This document shows, piece after piece, positions 13,180-25,300 of a stretch of DNA of 49,268 nt. The notes beneath the pieces were generated by a model, which was given only the letters and a program-made list of their open reading frames with translations, did no database searches and was not told the origin of the DNA. The position numbers and the translations under genes are program-made. Position 1 is the first letter of the stretch. The number at the start of each line of letters is the position of its first letter. Where the stretch lies: contig JAHBMJ010000385.1 of assembly GCA_018398765.1 (NCBI GenBank), forward strand, positions 1 through 49,268, in the 5' to 3' direction. Source of the DNA: Chromera velia. Its lineage: Eukaryota > Sar > Chromeraceae.

Positions 13180-13605
13180 TGGTCACAGAACACGTTTTTT
13201 GACTGTTTTGGGTTACGGACCTCGAGTTGGGTCGGACACCCCCCCCCCCCCNCCCCCCGAGGTTCAGAAGTCCGCACTTTTGAACCTTGGGCAAGGGGGG
13301 TCAAACCCCCCCGCCGCCAGGTCCAGACATGGGCTTATCATGGGTCCGGGAGGCGCCGCCACGGGGCCAGAGGGGGTGGCGGCACCCTGTCTCTTCGACG
13401 CACGCAGCCGACTTTGCCTCTGTCGGCCAATAATCAGGTCTGAAGTCTCTTGTCCGTCTTGAAGGTCCACAGGTTCAAAACTGCGGAGTTCTGAACCTCT
13501 GAGCAAACGGACTTTTCCCACAGAAATGTTGCCACAAAAAACGCTCTGTCAGATGTCTTCTGACGGTCTTAGAAGATGTTTGACAGAGCGTTTTCTCGGT
13601 TTTGA
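13180..13605. repeat. Spacer of foldback element with internal hairpins
   Basis: GC-rich segment with a C-run containing one ambiguous base near 13252. It contains an inverted pair AGGTTCA/TGAACCT (about 13470-13499) and a strong hairpin at 13545-13596. The same spacer, reversed, follows the arm at 48947, so the spacer can occur in either orientation relative to the window. Confidence 0.7.
13545..13596. repeat. Conserved hairpin in foldback spacer
   Basis: AACGCTCTGTCAGATGTCTT pairs with the inverted AAGATGTTTGACAGAGCGTT across a short loop. The equivalent hairpin in the other copy lies at about 48958-49013, with changes on both sides of the stem. That suggests the fold, or symmetry of the element, is maintained. 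Confidence 0.7.
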
Positions 13606-14957
13606 CTTTTTTTTTGGGAGTGCACTTTCGGAGCTCTGGAGGAGACGGCTACAATAACAGTTGCTGGGTCACCTCGGGTCGGCACGAAGTGGAGCTTAGA
13701 GGTGGGTCCAGTGGACACCAGCCATCTTGATCTTGTTTTTAACGTCTTTCTGCTTGCTGCTTCTCCTCCTGTTCAAGCGGGGAAGGGCTGCCAGCCTTAT
13801 CTAGGTATTAAAGTACTGCTGCCTTTATCGCTCTCCTTACTCTTTCCTTGCAGGTCACAGTCTTGGGAGCCCCGGGGTCAACCCCCAGGTCAGTCTGTCC
13901 GGACCCGCTGCTTCTTAAACTCTTGGTTTTGTCCTTGGAACCTTGTGCGTGCAGAATAAGCTGGACAGAAGTGCTTCTTTGACTGCACAAAGCGTGAACG
14001 CCTGTCCCTCCGTGTTTGCAGGTGTTGGTGGACGGAGATTTGGGAACACCTGCAGGTCAGTTAAGGAAGCGCGGCTTGCTCTCTCGCTTTGTATGATGAT
14101 TTGCTTAGCATCTAGCTTCTTTGTCCTGCTAGGAGCTTGACGAAAACGCACAAGGGAGATCACTGGGACAGGGTCGATGGAGAGTCTCCATTTTTTGACT
14201 GCCTCTTCTGAAGCTTTGCACAGCTCTCAGTCGTGCCAGACATTTTTCCACCCAGACCAATCACTCAGCTTTCATGCATTTGAATGTCTTCCACTTGCTC
14301 CGTGTGTGTCAGTCTTTCAAAGCGGTCCATACTATCCCGACGCAAGTGGTACTTACTCGTTCATCCTTTCTCATTTGTGGCACTCCGTACTGGTCTCCCT
14401 CTGAACATCTGGATCTACCTACAGACCTGTCCTTCTTTTTTACAGTTTCTCATTGATACACGCAGAACGATTTGCAAGCTTTTACGCCGTATAGTGTGAG
14501 TTCTTTGTGAATAGAATTATGTTGTCTCTGTGCTCTGTTCTTCGGAATCCTCTCCAACTCCTGCTGACCGTCTCCTGTCCGGTCTGTCCAGCCTAGCTGT
14601 GAAGCCCTCCTTCCTGCACTGTTTCCTTTACAGAAGAAGCAATTCTTTGTAATTGATTGGCGGCGCTAAACGTTGCTGTTGAGCATATTCATTAGTGTTG
14701 TGCCTGTGTATTTCTTTGCAGGTAATATTCACTAACTTTCACGTGCCGCGGTGATCATAATTTTTCCCTAGCTAATCAACCAGTCTTTTGAGCACATTTG
14801 AGCAGATTCGCACAGAAGTAACGATTTTAAATGCTCTAAAAAACTTTAGATTGTTTTAAATAACCTAGTTTTACTTTATAATGAAGCTAGAATATAGTAA
14901 ATTTAAAAGTCACTTTGGATTCCACTAAGTCCTACTTTGGAGTCCACTCTGTTGCTT

Positions 14958-16670
14958 GCACAGGAGCCTCCGGTAGCAATTGCCTGTTTACATATGCGGA
15001 TTACCCTGCCTGTATATAGAGGTCCTTTAGACAAAAGGAGGACACTCCCATTAGGCCGCCAGTTGTGGTGGCTAGCAGGCAATGGTTGAGCATCAGGAAA
15101 AGAGAAAAAGGAAAATTGGGGAGCCGGGTGATTAAAGAAAGGTCTTTTCTTATGCTTCCCGATTCCCCCTCATCAGAGGGGGGTATCTTGTGCTGCATGC
15201 TCCATAGTCTTTCCTCGGGGGCTCGGGAGGGGGTGTGTGAAAGAAAACGACGGTCCCGTTCCTGGTCGGATTCGCGGAGGGTGAATTCTGGTCCCGGCCT
15301 TTCCATTCGTCCCTTCGCCCCGAGCCAGAGAAAGGAGCGACACGCACGTGGCGGCCCGTCCACATGGGGTGGCGGGGCACCTGTGACAGAGATGTGCATG
15401 TTGTGAGTTCCATGGTATGGCTTGCATGCACTTTGGCATAAGAAATACACCTGAGGCACTCAACGTGGTGGTGTGTGCTCCGGGCCTTCATATGGGATTC
15501 AATTAGGCCGATGGTGCAGTTATGCCATCGGAGGCTTCAGAATTAATTCCGGTCCCGAATTTTTTTCCAGGCAGTCAGACAGACGTGCACGGCGGTTACC
15601 GTCCGTCTGAATAAGAGACGTGACCTAGGGATTGACAGAACTTCATGTGTAGGATCTGTACTATGCTCTATGTCTCTCTGTGGTTCTCTTGTGCTCTGAG
15701 TATTGCACGAGGCTACCAGCAGGAGCGTACTGTGGACTGTGAGGGTTCATAGATTTTCTGTCTGGTGAAGAGACTGATCAGATATTTATTTCGGATTATC
15801 TGTATCGGTCTACACGAGTACGTTAGGGTGACGTATTTGCTGTGGTCCTCTAATAGGAGAGGGCCAGGAATTCGGGAGTATAGCAGTTTGACGAGTCCTC
15901 TGGAAAGGCTAGAGGATCGACACGGGAGGGCCCATAGAATTCTACTGGAGGAATCTCAAGAGAGGTGAAACTCTACTTTTCACTCATTCGGTTTCCATCA
16001 AAGGATGATAAGTCCATGCGAACTTATGGGAGGTCAATCGGTGGGGGTGGAGAAGCAGCATTCATGCTTGACACTTTCCCCGACGCTGTTTTATTCCTAT
16101 TGGATCCTACCTGACGGAGCAACAGCTTTTCTGAGGGTGCCCTAGTTATAACAAACCTCATGTCATATAATTCGGATAGCACTGCCGGGGAAGCGGACTC
16201 TGATTGAATCTCCTCCCCATCTTCTTCCGTGCTCTTCATTGTTTTTGTGGCTTCTCCTCGCCTTCCATCTCTATCGTTCCTGTCTTCTCCTCCTCCTGGT
16301 TACAACAGTTCGGTTGCTCCCCCTTCTTCTTCCTGTTTGGCTAGCTCTACTTGGGGTTCTTCGGGTTTAGGTTTTTCGTGTCCCTTTTTCCCCCCTTTAT
16401 CTTTCTCCAATCTTCCCTTCCCGAGCCCTTTCTGGAGAGAGATTTGTTATAAACCTGATTAGAAGCCTTTCGTTTTCTGCTTCCCTTTCTCCTGAACCTG
16501 CTCTCCTCCTTTTCTCATAGACCTAGTCTTTGAGGGCATGATGGGTCATCATGCGTAGTCGGATTTCCCCCCCTTTTTTTTTAGTGGTCCCTCAGGAAAG
16601 GTGGCAGCAGCAAAGGCTGCTGACCTGCTAGGGAATGGTGCGAACCTCAGAGGGCTCCTAGAATGTTCTC
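14958..16670. other. Gene-free stretch
   Basis: I see no supportable gene. Frames of up to about 150 codons near 15001-15491 overlap on both strands and lack domain character. This DNA may be the continuation of the region interrupted by the foldback element. Confidence 0.4.
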
Positions 16671-16704
16671 TTTGTCTTCTGGTGGTTGCAGACTTGGGTC
16701 CCAC

Positions 16705-17701
16705 ATAGGGGTGTAAGAATGGGGGGGGNNNNNNNNNNNNNNNNNNNNNNNNNNNNNNNNNNNNNNNNNNNNNNNNNNNNNNNNNNNNNNNNNNNNNNNN
16801 NNNNNNNNNNNNNNNNNNNNNNNNNNNNNNNNNNNNNNNNNNNNGGGGGGGGGGGTGCGTTCGAGCTCTTAGGACTCCAGATCTGACGGGGTCCCCCCCG
16901 TTCGAGCTCTAGGGAGATTAGACCCCTATAAACGGGGACCCCCCCGTTCGGAGAGCTCTAGGTGAGAAAAAGTGCTAGGTTATGAAGACAACCTAGATGA
17001 TGACCTTCATGAAGCTTAAACATGCCTAAACTATTCTCAACTCTAACTCAAAACATACTTAAATTTCTGAAATTCTAGCTAAAATCTTCTTATAACATTT
17101 TGTAACTTAAATAAAATTAACTTCAGCATCAATTAAGTTTAACTCCATTCTGAGGTGTCATTAATCAGCTTCTAATTTTTTCTAATTTGTCATCAAACAA
17201 AGAATGGCAGAGGCAGAAACACTTGTGATATAGATATTAGGTGATTGATATGCCCTTTTGAAGTACACATCTTCATAGCATCTTGAAAAGACTTCAGAGG
17301 GAAAGACAATGAAAAAATTAATGGGCGGCAACGGATCAACGATCTCAATGGGGTCCAGGCTTGAGCAGTAGAATCAGCAGCAGTGAGCGGTGTGAAGGCA
17401 TCACAGTCAGCAGCAGTGTAAAGCAAAGGAAAACAGAACAACCATATAAGAAAGCGACTGTTCACAGAAGGCGGGGCATGGCGGGGCAGGTGAATCATTC
17501 AATGACAGACTCGAAAAATTAATTTTGATCGCGCGCACGAACTCCGCGCGCCCCCCCCCCCGTTTGATCCGACGGGTCCCCCCCCCCGTTCGCGCTCTGC
17601 GGCCCCGCCCGAAGGACGGGGCCCCTCCGTCGGGCAGGCTCCTGCCTGCCCCGCCGACGGGGTCCCCCCCCCCCGTCCAAAAGAGATTTTACACCCCTAT
17701 G
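16705..17701. mobile_element. Non-autonomous hAT-type element with 8-bp duplication
   Basis: It starts ATAGGGGTGTAA and ends TTACACCCCTAT, a perfect 12-bp inverted repeat with the (T/C)AGGGGTG form common in hAT elements. GGTCCCAC flanks it at 16697-16704 and 17702-17709 (8 bp, perfect). Both ends carry several subterminal copies of a GGGGWCCCCCCC/GTTCGAGCTCT motif. The middle (about 16960-17510) is AT-rich and has no transposase. An assembly gap lies inside the left end. Confidence 0.85.
16729..16844. other. Assembly gap (116 N) within G-runs
   Basis: A run of N is bordered by G homopolymers on both sides, at the left end of the hAT-type element. The homopolymers probably stopped sequencing or assembly, so the true length is unknown. 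Confidence 0.95.
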
Positions 17702-17777
17702 GTCCCACCACTGGGCTAGGTTCGGTTTGTCTTCTGGTGGTTGCAGACTTGGGTCCCACCACTGGACTAGGTTTAGA

Positions 17778-18609
17778 TATACGGTTGGAGAGCCCCCGTG
17801 GGCTGGGAAAGGGGCCATGGCAAGGGAGCTATAGCATCTGCAAAGGGTGCTGGGTTCCAGGCCTGAAAAGCTTGTACGTGAGCAGCCTTCCACTCGGTGT
17901 ATCTGGCGATGAGGATGGTGGCTTCTATGAGGGCTGTCCAGACCTCTTGTCTGATCGTCCCTGCCAGGGTTTCCGCTCATGTGCGATGAATGTCTGCTAA
18001 GTTTCTGAGGGTTTCTTGTACCCCCTCTCTAACAAAAGCTTGCAAAACACCCTGGGGAGCAAAGCCAAAGGCCGTTGAGAAGGGAAGGCTGCCTACGTAG
18101 AGTTAGGGGACCGGGCTCTGTGGCCAGTGGTCACTGAAAGTTGCTAGTGGATCCAGGCCCGAGCCTAAAGGAATGTCCAACGGGGAACGCAAAGCTCTGC
18201 TTCACCGAGGCGGCTTCTTGATGGGTGGCTAAGGAAAAATCGAGGTTGCTAGGTGGGGGCGGAGCCCGGGAAAAGTCGAGTGGGGTGGTCGTTTTGTTGG
18301 CAATTTGCAGTTTAAGGGTGGGTTTCACTTAGGGCTTCCTTATGGTCACCGCTCAAGCTGTGTCTCTGCGGTAGTCTCGTATACAGTGTATATATGTGAA
18401 GGGGGTAATCTGATCGGGTTTGTGCCCAGGCGGACTTAGGCTCACTATGGGCTTTGGTGCTATTGCTCCTTCTAGCAATAGATCTCAAACTGTTAAGTTC
18501 TCCTACACTCTTGCAGTGAGAAGTCATCTCCAGGCCTGCGAAAGGTGACAGAGGTGAAGTGGGTGGAGATCTTTCAGGGAGGTCCTTCTTTAGGTTCTTC
18601 CTACGGAAG
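17778..18609. other. Gene-free stretch
   Basis: No frame above 110 codons and no motif that I recognise. Nothing supportable seen. Confidence 0.4.
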
Positions 18610-18619
18610 GTGGGGAGAA

Positions 18620-18851
18620 CCTCTCTGAACCTAAGTACCACTTAAAAAAATCTAATCAAGATGATCTCCATCTGTGGCATCGTTTTTCAAAAGACCGTCT
18701 ACGCCTGTGGCGTAGATGGTCAAGAGACCGTCCAGATATGCGGCTTTGGCTTTTAAGAGACCGTAAATGATCTACGCCTGCGGCGCGGACTTTCAAGCTT
18801 ATCTAAAAATGCGGTTTAAACTTTCAAGTGGTAGTTAGGTTCAGGGAGGTC
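18620..18851. mobile_element. Small MITE, MULE-like
   Basis: A 24-bp inverted pair lies at 18620-18643 and 18826-18849 (CCTCTCTGAACCTAAGTACC and, inverted, CCTCCCTGAACCTAACTACC, each extended by ACTT). A 10-bp direct repeat GTGGGGAGAA flanks it at 18610-18619 and 18852-18861. Duplications of 9-10 bp are typical of Mutator-like elements. The inside holds small hairpins such as GTCTACGCC-TGT-GGCGTAGAT near 18697. It is too short for a transposase. Confidence 0.65.
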
Positions 18852-19913
18852 GTGGGGAGAAGGGGGTCAAGGGGGTATCTATACGGATAGGGAGACAACC
18901 TTCTATATCAACGAGTTCTTTTGCTGAAAACAACTGTGGGAAACCTCTTTTTCTTGTCTTCTAATAGCTCACTGGGGGCTGTGTGTCGGGTGGTCAGCAA
19001 CGTATGGTCTGATGAGATAATTTTTTTTTTCGTCGTACTGCAGGGTATGCAATGAGTGGCTGTACAAAACAAATACCTGATCTTTCAGTGTCGGTCAGGT
19101 GGGAATCCTCTTCCTCTCGAACCCAGTATTCCGTGTGCTGAATGACTGGCCTGCAGTTGTGTGAGCCGTCACTTACAAGGAGAGTGCTGTGGGGAAAATA
19201 TATAATAATATTTGGGCCAGGCTGAATCGGTATATTTCTGCTCAGGTCTGATGGCATTGCATCGGAGGGGCGTGAATGGGAAGGAAGACAGCGGCTGGGC
19301 GGTCGATCGGTTTAGGCTCTGGGCGGAAAGTACAGCTCAGTGGGTAGTAATGGTGTGTTTGCTGGTGCGAAACGGGTGTGGGGCAGTAGAGGGAGATGTT
19401 CTCTTTTCCAGAGTCTTCTAAGTGAAAACTTTTCTACTCTTCACGCGCAATTCTAGTTTGTAGGTTTCATCCTAAGGGGAGTGGTAAGAGAGGTGGTCGG
19501 GTGTTTCATGCACGACGGTGCTGGGGGGAATCTTCAGGTAGGGGGCTACGGGGTCTCCTGTATGGCAATTGAGGGGCAGAATTGTTGTTTTCAGAGTCTT
19601 CAGGGTAAACAGATGGACCGTACTGGTCTTGACTGTGACTCTGGGCCTCTTTGGTAGCTGGGGCCGACTGTGAGGAGTCACTTACGGAGAGTGACTGCAA
19701 TGAGCGTTGTCCCCACGCGAACGTAGCTTCAAGGTCCTCTTGAGTCGGGTACGGTACCCTCTGATACAGAAAATATGGAGGTTAAGAGTCCAACGTTTTG
19801 GCAACAGGGTCATTGACCCAGCAACTGACAGCGGAAGGTTTTTTCACTCTCGACTGAGATTGCTTCTGTACGTCAAAGAAAAAGTGGGCCTTGTCTCTCT
19901 GTCAGAGAACTGA

Positions 19914-20070
19914 GCAGCGTTTCGCGATTTCTTTTGATTAGGAAGCAATTCTTGGCAGAGACAAAAAGAGATGCATCTGTCTAAAAATTGGGCAGCGCTT
20001 CATGGTGCTCTCTGGTCTAGAAAGAATTCTTGGCAGAGATAAGAAGAGACGTATCTGTCCTAAAAACAGA
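19914..20070 (+). repeat. Diverged tandem repeat, unit about 78 bp
   Basis: Two copies share GCAGCGYTTC near the start, AATTCTTGGCAGAGA in the middle and ATCTGTC(C)TAAAAA near the end. A third partial start follows at about 20071. Function unknown. Confidence 0.6.
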
Positions 20071-21153
20071 CAGCGCTCCACGGTTTGCTCCATTGTCCTG
20101 TGGGTTTTCCTTCAAGATAAGATTCGGTCTTCTTCAGCTCGAAGGTCTCCTTGGTGGAGGCGAAGGCTGAGATGAAGGCGATGGAGGGTACTACAAGCTG
20201 GTGGAAAAGAGTGCTAACGTGGATGGAGATCGAAAAAGAGAGACTGCAGTTGCTTCAGTCTGGAAGAATTCTCCATAGAAACGTGAAAGACAGAAGGCTG
20301 CTTGCTGTTGAAACAGCAGGAGCTCTAAGTTAGCAAGTCACCACGTATAGCGGACTACTTGTCTGACTCCTCAGGCTAGAGGTTTGTTCCTTGGTGGAGT
20401 TCAGCAAGCGCAAAATCTGTTTAGGGTTCGAGTCACTGTGTCAAAATCTCAAAGTCTGGATGAAGGTTTCTCGTTCACTCTCTAGCTTTCTTTTGATTCA
20501 TTTTCTCATCACTTTTTGAACTGATAGAAAACACCGAAAGTCAACATTTGCTGTTTTGGAGAGCAATTTCTGGTTTGATCTTGACATACGTATTTACATA
20601 CATACATGTTAGTCTTTTGCGCATGCGTTTTTCGTTCTGTATCTGACCTACAAGTTGGTATTTAAGGACGTGTGTTTTAAGGTATTTAGTTTTCCCCATA
20701 TTGTTTCTATTTTGTATTTGTTTTGCAGGCCTGTATTTACATACGTCTGTAAGTCCAAATCTTGCTGCACGACACCAAAAAATCCTTTTTTTTTCTTGAC
20801 GTGGCCACTTTCAGAGATGCCGACTCCTTTAATGTTCATGTAATCTTAAGAATACATGTAAGTTCGGGAGAATATATGTACATACGTGACATGTCTCTAA
20901 ATACATGCAACTTCTTGTTTGTTTCTAATGAACCAAGTTTACTTTTACTTCCAAACATGTATGATAGTACAAAATATTAATCCTGGTATAAAAGTGTTCT
21001 TAACATTTCTTAACGTGATATGTAAGTGTGGCTTAGCATGTACGTTCGTATGTGGCTTGGTATGTAGGTTGGTATATATGTGTCAGTCTATCTACCTTAT
21101 ATGTTTCATTGCAATACTTACCTTAATTATTTCCTTTCTTTCTTTTTTCCCCT

Positions 21154-21156
<3 letters not shown>

Positions 21157-21176
<20 letters not shown>
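21157..21176. repeat. (CT)n microsatellite
   Basis: About ten CT dinucleotides in a T/C-rich stretch. Confidence 0.9.
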
Positions 21177-21185
<9 letters not shown>

Positions 21186-21727
21186 TCTTAAAGCCTCTCA
21201 TATGCAATTTCTTCTTTTCTTTTTTCTATTCTAGTTTCTTCTCATTTATTGTTATTGCAAATTAGTCAACACTAATTAATTATTTCAAATTTAATTATTT
21301 ATGCTTCCCTGATATTACAAATTATTGATGTAGGAGACCGTAACACAGGGGCGATTGGCATGGAGTGCGTAGGAGTGCGTCAGATTGAGATTTTAACCTG
21401 GTTCGGCCCAGAAAGCATTTTAGACCTGCCGTTCCGCAACATACAGTTGTTTTACCATTTGTAACCTGAATCGGAAGGGCGAATTCTATAGTAGATTGAC
21501 AAATCTTTGTGAGTCACTGATGCTGAGCGACAATGTCCTAGACCATATGTTTTACATAAAGCCACAACTATAGGGAACACTGGAACACCAATTACATTAT
21601 AATAACCAAATTCTCACCAATTAAATCACTATCATAGCTTACTATCACGAATACTATCTAACATAATTCTTGAATCTTCATGATTATAGACTTGATCTTG
21701 CTTCGATCACTGACACATATAATTGTT

Positions 21728-21728
<1 letters not shown>

Positions 21729-21761
<33 letters not shown>
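21729..21761. repeat. (AATC)n microsatellite
   Basis: About eight perfect AATC repeats. Confidence 0.9.
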
Positions 21762-21763
<2 letters not shown>

Positions 21764-22340
21764 GTTTTTTTTCCTCTTTTCTTTTTCAGGGTCGTAAGTC
21801 TTTTAGACCCAACCAGACCGATCTTGATTTGATCGATCAATCATGAGCGGAACTCGGATTGCATAGTCTGCATGCACTGCAAAATTGAAATGAGGTTCAT
21901 TGCTTGAACACTTGATTGTGCTTGGCCTCAAGCAGAGCAGGGGAGAGCGCATGATTCGACCATGGATGACACTCGGTCTGCAATTAACTCGGATAAATTA
22001 GTAATACATCCGCTGGCCCGACTGCAACGAAGACAGATGCGTGGGGCTGCGAATAAAATGCTCCTTCCGACCAACGAAGCCGGTGCATGGTCGTCAGCCT
22101 GACATATACCTGGTGTGCATGCCCCTTCCTTCCTTGATGTAAACGCCCAAAAACAGGCAATCAAGCGTTGCTTGCAGGAAGACAGGCAGGAATTTGAATC
22201 TATCATAATTAGTTATTTCCCTCGCGATCTTTCTGCACTAATGCACGTACCTGCAACATTGAAGCATGTATATCTAGGACTAAATGTCCCTTTCTCCCTT
22301 TTTTCCCAAGTTCCTTCCTTCATTTTTTGAATTATCTCGG

Positions 22341-25300
22341 TCAGCTCTCTCTATTTCCATTGGAGCCCCGTCTACTCTTCCCCCCCTTTCCCGTGGATGA
22401 CCAATTCGCATTCCCGTTCTGCTTCCCTCCTCCCTTCCCCCCCGAGGCTGAGGAAGAAGATGATGAAGACCCCCCCGACCCTTTCCCTTTTGTTCCCCCC
22501 TTCCGAGTCCGAAAACAGCAACAAAGACACACAAGCAACCACCTCGGAACCCCTAACCTTCTCGACCACACATCAACTACATCCTCCTCCGCAGGGAGCA
22601 GGAGAAACGACACTGTGAAGAAGAGAAAAAAGGACCAACACCCGATACGATACGCCGACTCCACGTTCGGTACATGAAGTAACGAGAGGAGACAACGAAA
22701 TAGAAAATGTTCACTTCGTAACCAACTGAGCCACCCAAACAGCCCCCCCCCACTTTTCTCATTTGGTTGGGAATTTTCTGGAGGTGTGAAAGAAGATACC
22801 CCCAGTTGTGCTGGTTGAAGGAATACGTCCTCTCCGAGAAACAGCACCTCCTCCGGCATTTCTAAACCCGCCACGCTCTTCAATGGTTGATCCATCGCGT
22901 GGCGTGTTTTTTCCAACATCGGCACAGAGAAGCCCAACAGAGGGAGGTCTAGAGGATGATCCTCAAAGTCCCTCTCTGTCAATCCTTCCCACCTGGCTTT
23001 CCCCCTTTTGATTCTCTCGTTCGGATAAGGGTAGGGGATAGGCAGGTCGGCATACGGACTCGGTCCCCATCTCTCCACTTCGTAGGCGCCTAGGCCTGCA
23101 GCAGTCAGTGTGTGCACGCACGCATGCGCACATGAATGAGCGCCATGCATGCAAGAGAAGAAGTACGATGGCAGACTGAAGGAAGATCCGGGCGGGGCGT
23201 GGAGGAAGTTTTCTTTCAATTACCCAGAGAGGCGTCCTTCCTTCCTTCTTTTTTTCATTTTGTGGGTGAATGAAAATCAGCCAGCCAGCCAGCCGCTTGG
23301 ACGAAAAGGGATAATCTGGATCCCATCATTTTCTTGCCGCTCTATTTTCTTTTTCTTCGTTTGCGTGGAGCAAAAGTGGTGCAAGGCCAAAGGAGAAAAT
23401 GATCGATCGAGCCTGTGGGGACAGAAGGGGCACATAGGCAGAGACAGGGAAGATCAGAAGAAAGTCGCAGAAGAACAGTGAGGGATGCTGAGAGACAGGG
23501 AAACAAATGAGGAATGTACGTTGGCGAAAGGAGACGGGTGGAGGATTTGAGAGACAAGTGGGACAGAAGAAGGCAAAGGGGGACAGCTGAAGAAAAATGA
23601 GACACAAAGACTGGAAGCACACGAAGGAATGCCAGAAGTCGAACCCTTTCCTTTGTTTTTCCCCTCCCTTTTCTGTCAGTAACGTTATGACCGCAAGAGG
23701 CCGCCAAAAAAGGGGGAAAATCTTGAACGGGGCAGGGCGGGAGAGGGCTTGGGAGTGAATGAGAAGGAAGGAAGGAAGGAAGGAAGGAAGGAAGGAAGGG
23801 ACACATAATTCAGCAGGGAATCTAGGAGGCAGAGTGACTGATTTTCTACAACACATTAGTGGCTCACACATTGATTGACACATAGCCTGAATGGCTCAGT
23901 GAATGACCCATTGACTGACTGAGTGACTGACCGACTGGCTGATTGACTGACTGACTGACTGACTAACTGATTGACTGACCGACTGGCTGATTGACTGACT
24001 GACTGATCGACTGACTGACAGACTGACCGACTGACTGACAGACTGATTGACTGACCGACTGACTGAGTGACAGGCTGATTGACTGACAGACTGGCTGTTT
24101 CATCCCCTGACTGACTTGGGAGTGGTGGGTGCATTCTCATTTGGATCGTTGCGGGCTTTGGGGTTGTCTGAGTGACTTTCTCCGTTGGTGGCTGTGGAGA
24201 GGTCTGTGCCACCCCCCCCTCTGGCAGGGCCTTCTCGTCCTGCCGAGCTTTGTCCACATGCGCCATCAGATCGTTCAACGCAACTGTTTGTCCGTTGATG
24301 TTCACGAATTGATTCTTCGAGTTCCTGTCTTTGTCCTCGAGCATTTTCACCTTGATGCCGCTCCCATCCTGCATTTTAGTTTTTTTTATAATATTAATAT
24401 GAACTGATATTAATCCCCCTGCATTTTCATATTCATGCAGACAGCAATAATATTCGAGTTGGGGAGACACGGGGGTGGGTGGGCACGAAGACGGGTCGCA
24501 ATCTTCAGGGGAAAAGTTTGATTGGTTGTGTGGAACCTTCCCTTTCTGCTGCCGAGTGAAGAGAAGCCGAGAGACATAGAGACATGCACTTTTCGTGAAG
24601 GATTCAGAAAGGGAAAAACGCAATCGGGCAAGGGACAACTAGAATAAAGAAGCAGCAGATCGTACCACGATGATAAAAGGGGAGAATAATTCATGCGGCC
24701 TCCCTTTAGTTCTCAGGACAAAAGAAGGCAGCATAAGTTGCAGGAATCAGCCAAACAAGCAAGCAATCATTCAGCCATCGAATCAGACAACCAACGAACG
24801 AGCCAGCCAAGCAACCAGCCAAGCGATGCGCCAAAGAACCTCCCAATGAAACCGTCAATCAGTCAGTCGGCGGCTCGTCAGTCAGTCAATCAATCAATCA
24901 GTCAGGCAGTCGATCCATCAATCAGTCAGTCAGTCAGTCAGTCAGGCAATCGATCCATCAATCAGTCAGTCAGGCAATCGATCCATCAATCAGTCAGTCA
25001 GTCAGGCAATCGATCCATCAATCAATCAGTCAGGCAATCGATCCATCAATCAATCAGTCAGGCAATCGATCCATCAATCAGTCAGTCAGTCAGTCAGGCA
25101 ATCGATCCATCAATCAGTCAGTCAGTCAGTCAGGCAATCGATCCATCAATCAGTCAGTCAGGCAATCGATCCATCAATCAGTCTGCCACCAAATCGGCTC
25201 ACCGGTTCTCCCCCGATTCCTTCGTTCAACTGGATGAGTGCAGTTGCACCCTTTGGAATTCGGATGGTTCCCTGTTTGGTCTTGATGGTGATGAACCCAC

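Larger units (their letters stand above)
11823..14953. mobile_element. Foldback (long inverted repeat) element, copy 1
   Basis: Two arms of about 1.35 kb (11823-13179 and about 13606-14953) are inverted copies of each other. Each starts AACAGAGTGGACTCC at its outer end and carries a GAAAGTGCACTCCC-like word at its inner end. They enclose a spacer of about 430 bp. The arms hold short frames that mirror one another (for example 12383-12610 minus and 14177-14404 plus) only because they are inverted copies. I see no transposase, so this is non-autonomous. A third arm with the same outer end starts at 47598. The superfamily is not clear from the ends. Confidence 0.85.
16671..17777 (+). repeat. 51-bp tandem duplication, first copy split by hAT-type element
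   Basis: The unit starting TTTGTCTTCTGGTGGTTGCA occurs at 16671-16704 plus 17710-17726 (split by the insertion) and intact at 17727-17777. The intact copy therefore shows the unoccupied target site of the transposon in the first copy. Confidence 0.8.
18862..22330. other. Gene-free stretch with local repeats
   Basis: No supportable gene. Visible items are a tandem pair at 19914-20070, AT-rich DNA around 20600-21300, a CT run near 21157-21176 and an AATC run near 21729-21761. Frames here are under 95 codons. Confidence 0.4.

Noticed and set aside
11823-14953. Genes in the foldback arms (frames of 60-80 codons repeated in three places)
   Set aside because: Their recurrence follows from the inverted copies. 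Frames are short, lack domains and are not better kept than the DNA around them.
24840-25186. CRISPR-like array
   Set aside because: Units are short, adjoining and simple-sequence, with no unique spacers, and the genome is eukaryotic.
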